Source: a bacterium HR27
GTDB taxonomy: Bacteria; Chloroflexota; Chloroflexia; Thermomicrobiales; Thermomicrobiaceae
Reading direction: 5' to 3'
Length of the DNA: 8,648 nt
Assembly (NCBI GenBank): GCA_002898975.1
Contig: BEID01000035.1
Location: forward strand, 1-8,648
Below the pieces are notes generated by a model that was not told the DNA's origin, searched no databases, and saw only the letters and a program-made list of their open reading frames with translations. The position numbers were made by a program, and so were the translations under genes. Position 1 is the first letter of the stretch; each line of letters begins with the position of its first letter. Below, piece by piece: positions 6,337-8,648 of this stretch.

Positions 6337-6345
6337 AGTGTAGCA
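6337..6345 (-). promoter_or_regulatory. Extended -10 promoter of tRNA-Arg
   Basis: The minus strand reads TGCTACACT, a TGn extended -10 followed by TACACT. It would start transcription about 11 nt before the tRNA 5' end. I see no good -35 hexamer at 17-18 nt, which is common for extended -10 promoters. Confidence 0.5.
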
Positions 6346-6394
6346 AAACCGAACCCTTCCATGCTAGCGCTCACTGCAGGTGCTCGGGCAGCGG

Positions 6395-7342
6395 TCAGGG
6401 CATCGCCTGCGCATCGCTCGGGCGCGTGCGGGCGATCAGCCGGATGCGTCCTGAACGACGGGCGAGCGCCGCGAGTGCTGCGACCGGTGTCGCGAGGAGG
6501 ATCAGCGGCAGATGGAACCGGGCGAGCGAGCGCTCCAGGCGGTGTGCGCCGGCCCGGCTGGCGAGCAGGCGCAGTCCCCATGCCCATTCCAGCCCGTGCC
6601 ATTCGTGGTGTTCGTCGAGGACGGTGAATCCCGTCTCGGCCAGCAACTGCCGGAGCGTTGCGGGTGTGAAGACGCTGCGATGACGTGGCGGATCGTAGCC
6701 CATCCAGGCGTCGCCGAAGACTGTAGCCGCCCAGGAGGCACCGTTGGGAACCCAGATGATGACCGAGCCACCGGGCCGGAGGAGGAGCCGGATCTGCTCG
6801 AGTGCCCGGCGTGGTTCAGCCAGGTGCTCGAGCACGTGTTGCAGGAGCACGACGTCGAAGCTCCCCGGTGCGAACTGCACCGTCGCGAGCGTGCCGGTCA
6901 GGACAGTGAGACCACGAGCGCGGGCTGTTTCCGCAGCGGTCGGCTCCGGTTCCAGACCGACGACGTCGGGGTTCCCTGCCTCGCGGATGACCTGCAGCAA
7001 CTCGCCCGTGGCGCAACCGACCTCCAGGATGCGACGCGGTGGTGCGAGCAGTGGCCAGAGCGCGTGCATTTCGCGGCGGAGGAGGATTCGACGGGCACAA
7101 GCCGTCAGCGAAGTGCGGCGGTAGGGATCGTATTCGTCCGGGTAGAACGCCTGCTCGCAGCCGGGTCGCGGTTGCGGCGTCAGATAACGAAAGCCGCAGC
7201 GGCGGCAAGCGACCAGCTGGAGCGGAAAGGGAAGCGTTCCGAAGCGCAGATCGTCGAGCCACGCCAGCGGCTCCGGATCGTCGGCACCACAGAGCGCACA
7301 GGGAACGTGCTCGAAGACCGTCGCGTCAGCGGTCATCGTCAT
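6395..7342 (-). CDS. Zinc-ribbon class I SAM-dependent methyltransferase
   Basis: This 315-residue protein has an N-terminal zinc-ribbon-like pair CALC (C15, C18) and CRRC (C46, C49), then a Rossmann methyltransferase core. Motif I is ILEVGCATGELL (105-116), followed by the acidic E131 after strand 2 (VVGLEPEP), DVVLLQHVLEHL (163-174), LLRPGG (187-192) and YDPPRHRSVFTP (216-227). This matches the methyltransferase 11/23-type enzymes (PF13489-like) common in cell-surface glycan and natural-product clusters, often next to glycosyltransferases. A C-terminal hydrophobic stretch (about 278-295) may touch the membrane. The substrate is unknown. The start ATG overlaps the upstream glycosyltransferase stop by 17 nt and has no Shine-Dalgarno sequence, so it is probably translated by coupling. 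A second in-frame ATG lies at 7336. Confidence 0.88.
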   Translation of the reverse strand: MTMTADATVFEHVPCALCGADDPEPLAWLDDLRFGTLPFPLQLVACRRCGFRYLTPQPRPGCEQAFYPDEYDPYRRTSLTACARRILLRREMHALWPLLAPPRRILEVGCATGELLQVIREAGNPDVVGLEPEPTAAETARARGLTVLTGTLATVQFAPGSFDVVLLQHVLEHLAEPRRALEQIRLLLRPGGSVIIWVPNGASWAATVFGDAWMGYDPPRHRSVFTPATLRQLLAETGFTVLDEHHEWHGLEWAWGLRLLASRAGAHRLERSLARFHLPLILLATPVAALAALARRSGRIRLIARTRPSDAQAMP

Positions 7343-8330
7343 GGCGCAGGTGCTGACGGATGCTGTAGTCCTGGCGCGGCGCGCTGTGCGTGATCAGCTC
7401 AGCGAGGAGTCCAGTCAGGAAGAACTGCGCGCCAATCGTCATGAGCAAGACGCCGAGGGTCAAGAGTGGCCGATGCCCGATCGGGTGCCCGAGAAACCAC
7501 TGGACCGATAGGTACGCGTTGATCGCGGTACCCAAGCCCAGCGCGGTCAGGCCGAACCAACCGAACAGGTGCAGCGGTCGCGGACTGTATTGCGTGAGGA
7601 ACAGCACGGTCATCAAATCGAAGAGCCCGCGAGCGAAGCGCGCCGGCCCGTACTTCGACCTGCCGTACCGGCGGGGTCGGTGCGCGACCGGGAGTTCGAC
7701 CACGCGAAAACCACGGGCATGTGCCAGAATCGGGATGAACCGGTGCAACTCGCCGTAGAGCGGAATCTCGCGCACGACCTCTGCCCGGTACGCCTTGAGC
7801 CCGCAATTGACGTCATGCAGGCGTACGCCGGTGAGAAGCCGAACCAGCCAGTTGAACACCCAGGAGGGGAGGCGCTTCGTCCAGGGATCCCGGCGCGGGG
7901 ACTTCCAGCCGCTGACCAGGTCCGCGTGGTCCAGGGCAGTCACGAGGCGCGGGATCTCGTGCGGGTCGTCCTGGAGGTCGGCATCCAGCGTCACGATCAC
8001 CGAGCCGCGGGCGGCGCGGAATCCGGCGGCGAGCGCCGCTGATTTCCCGAAGTTGCGCCGGAAGGCGATCACCTGGACACGCGGGTCGCTCGCGAAGAGA
8101 TCCTGCAAGATCGTCGTCGAACCGTCGGTGCTCCCGTCATCGACGAAGATCAATTCGGTGCGCAACGGTAGCGGCGCCAGCGCCTCGCACAGCTCGCGAT
8201 AGAGTTCCGGGAGGCTCGCGGCCTCGTCGTACACTGGAATGACGATCGAGAGATCGATCGAGCTGACCGACCGGTTGACCGGCTGTGCGATCGGTTCCGT
8301 CGACGGGTGCGTCGTGGCCGGGAGCGTCAT
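7326..8330 (-). CDS. Polyprenyl-phosphate glycosyltransferase (GtrB/DPM1-like)
   Basis: This 334-residue GT2 enzyme has the DPM1/GtrB pattern. After a poorly conserved N-terminus it shows LSIVIPVYDEAASLPELY (27-44), FVDDGSTDGS (62-71), NFGKSAALAAGF (93-104), the catalytic DADLQDDP (116-123), SGWKSPRRDPW (140-150), HDVNCGLKAYR (172-182) and HRPRRYGRSKYG (217-228). Two C-terminal membrane helices follow (about 252-281 and 287-313). Such enzymes transfer a sugar from a nucleotide donor to undecaprenyl or related polyprenyl phosphate on the inner membrane face, for later glycosylation outside. The specific sugar cannot be read. ATG at 8330 is preceded by AAGGGA at 7 nt spacing, and no later start codon precedes the first conserved strand. 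It is followed by the overlapping methyltransferase, so the two are probably co-transcribed. Confidence 0.92.
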   Translation of the reverse strand: MTLPATTHPSTEPIAQPVNRSVSSIDLSIVIPVYDEAASLPELYRELCEALAPLPLRTELIFVDDGSTDGSTTILQDLFASDPRVQVIAFRRNFGKSAALAAGFRAARGSVIVTLDADLQDDPHEIPRLVTALDHADLVSGWKSPRRDPWTKRLPSWVFNWLVRLLTGVRLHDVNCGLKAYRAEVVREIPLYGELHRFIPILAHARGFRVVELPVAHRPRRYGRSKYGPARFARGLFDLMTVLFLTQYSPRPLHLFGWFGLTALGLGTAINAYLSVQWFLGHPIGHRPLLTLGVLLMTIGAQFFLTGLLAELITHSAPRQDYSIRQHLRHDDDR

Positions 8331-8558
8331 CTCCCCGTCCCTTCCCGCTTTCTTGATGGTAACTGAGCAGCGTATCCGGCGCCTAGCGCTCAGAATGCTC
8401 AGTCGATCTGGGTGTGCCCGGCGGCGTCCTGGCTATCCGCGACTGACCCCCGTTCGCTCGGTCTCGCGGTGCTTGTCGGCACTGCTGGACAGGCACCGCA
8501 CAGCAGTGCGCGACCGGGCGGCGGCATACTCGTCACTGGCGGTGAAGGGAGGAGTCTG
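8331..8558. other. Divergent intergenic region without a convincing gene
   Basis: This 228-nt stretch separates the leftward GtrB-like gene from the rightward HAD gene, so both promoters should lie here. I found no promoter with two good hexamers on either strand. It holds a bulged inverted repeat (CTGAGC at 8363-8368 with GCTCAG at 8388-8393, GCTCAG repeated at 8397-8402) and a clean 9-bp inverted repeat at 8479-8509. An open frame crosses it on the plus strand but is Arg/Ser-rich and starts antisense to the glycosyltransferase, so I do not call it. Confidence 0.6.
8479..8509. repeat. 9-bp perfect inverted repeat, 13-nt spacer
   Basis: GCACTGCTG (8479-8487) and its exact complement CAGCAGTGC (8501-8509) flank a 13-nt spacer, 50 nt before the HAD start codon. 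It could be an operator half-site pair (arm centres 22 nt apart, about two helical turns) or a hairpin in the HAD leader. It has no following T-run, so it is not an intrinsic terminator on either strand. Confidence 0.5.
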
Positions 8559-8648
8559 ATGCGCGCCCTCGATTTCGCTGCCTGGTTCCTCGACCTGGAT
8601 GGGGTCGTCTACGTGGGCGACCAGGTGTTGCCGGGAGTGCACCAGGCG
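8559..8648 (+). CDS. HAD-superfamily phosphatase, NagD-like, N-terminus only
   Basis: Only the first 30 codons are inside the window. They contain the HAD motif I as FLDLDGVVY (nucleophile D12, D14), followed by VGDQVLPG, a pattern typical of the HAD class IIA (NagD/pNPPase-like, sugar or nucleotide phosphatase) group. ATG at 8559 has GGGAGGAG at 8547-8554 upstream, with 4 nt spacing. The substrate cannot be inferred from this fragment. Confidence 0.82.
   Translation, partial: MRALDFAAWFLDLDGVVYVGDQVLPGVHQA

Noticed and set aside
6512..7393. 293-codon plus-strand open frame opposite the methyltransferase
   Set aside because: The minus strand carries all methyltransferase motifs and the zinc ribbon, and the plus-strand product shows no family pattern.
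8239..8559. 106-codon plus-strand open frame whose stop overlaps the HAD start (TGATG)
   Set aside because: It begins antisense to the GtrB-like N-terminus, is Arg/Ser-rich and has no domain. The TGATG contact is suggestive of coupling, but nothing else supports it.
1..8648. CRISPR array, insertion sequence, prophage or defence system
   Set aside because: No regularly spaced repeats, transposase, integrase or known defence domain is visible, and the genes are housekeeping and envelope-glycan types.

Overview
The window is GC-rich bacterial chromosome with compact, mostly overlapping genes. Many long open frames run antisense to real genes, as expected at this base composition. The gene set (yqeY, a PgpH-type 7TM-HD protein, ybeY, cinA, tRNA-Arg) and the Arg/Ala/Leu-rich proteins suggest a thermophilic or high-GC member of the Chloroflexota, perhaps near Thermomicrobium or Sphaerobacter. 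That placement is inferred from protein style and was not tested by a search.

Layout. (1) Positions 1-681, minus strand: an unrecognised multi-pass membrane protein that runs off the left edge, with a GTG start behind a clear ribosome binding site and a possible 19-residue upstream ORF. (2) Positions 682-902: a divergent promoter region with a strong sigma-70-type promoter facing right. (3) Positions 903-5073, plus strand: a tightly packed operon of yqeY, pgpH, ybeY and a family 2 glycosyltransferase. The spacings are 4 nt, a 4-nt ATGA overlap and a 74-nt overlap. (4) Positions 4958-6184, minus strand: cinA, whose 3' end overlaps the glycosyltransferase gene tail to tail by 116 nt. (5) Positions 6202-6345, minus strand: tRNA-Arg(TCG) with its own extended -10 promoter and a 13-bp hairpin terminator just before the cinA ribosome binding site. 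(6) Positions 6395-8330, minus strand: a GtrB/DPM1-type polyprenyl-phosphate glycosyltransferase overlapping a zinc-ribbon SAM methyltransferase, probably one transcript. (7) Positions 8331-8558: a gene-free stretch with inverted repeats. (8) From 8559, plus strand: the first 30 codons of a HAD-family (NagD-like) phosphatase.

How the genes fit together. yqeY, pgpH and ybeY form a housekeeping cluster covering tRNA/translation-linked function, c-di-AMP turnover and rRNA maturation. A membrane-associated glycosyltransferase follows where related clusters often carry dgkA or era. The GtrB-like enzyme and methyltransferase look like a small envelope-glycan module. I see no mobile element, CRISPR array or defence system. 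The most unusual points are departures from family consensus: the CinA C-terminal domain lacks its usual active-site residues, YbeY has Asp at the third metal-ligand position, and the first glycosyltransferase lacks a classical DxD. The tRNA-terminator-cinA and convergent-overlap arrangements are also notable.
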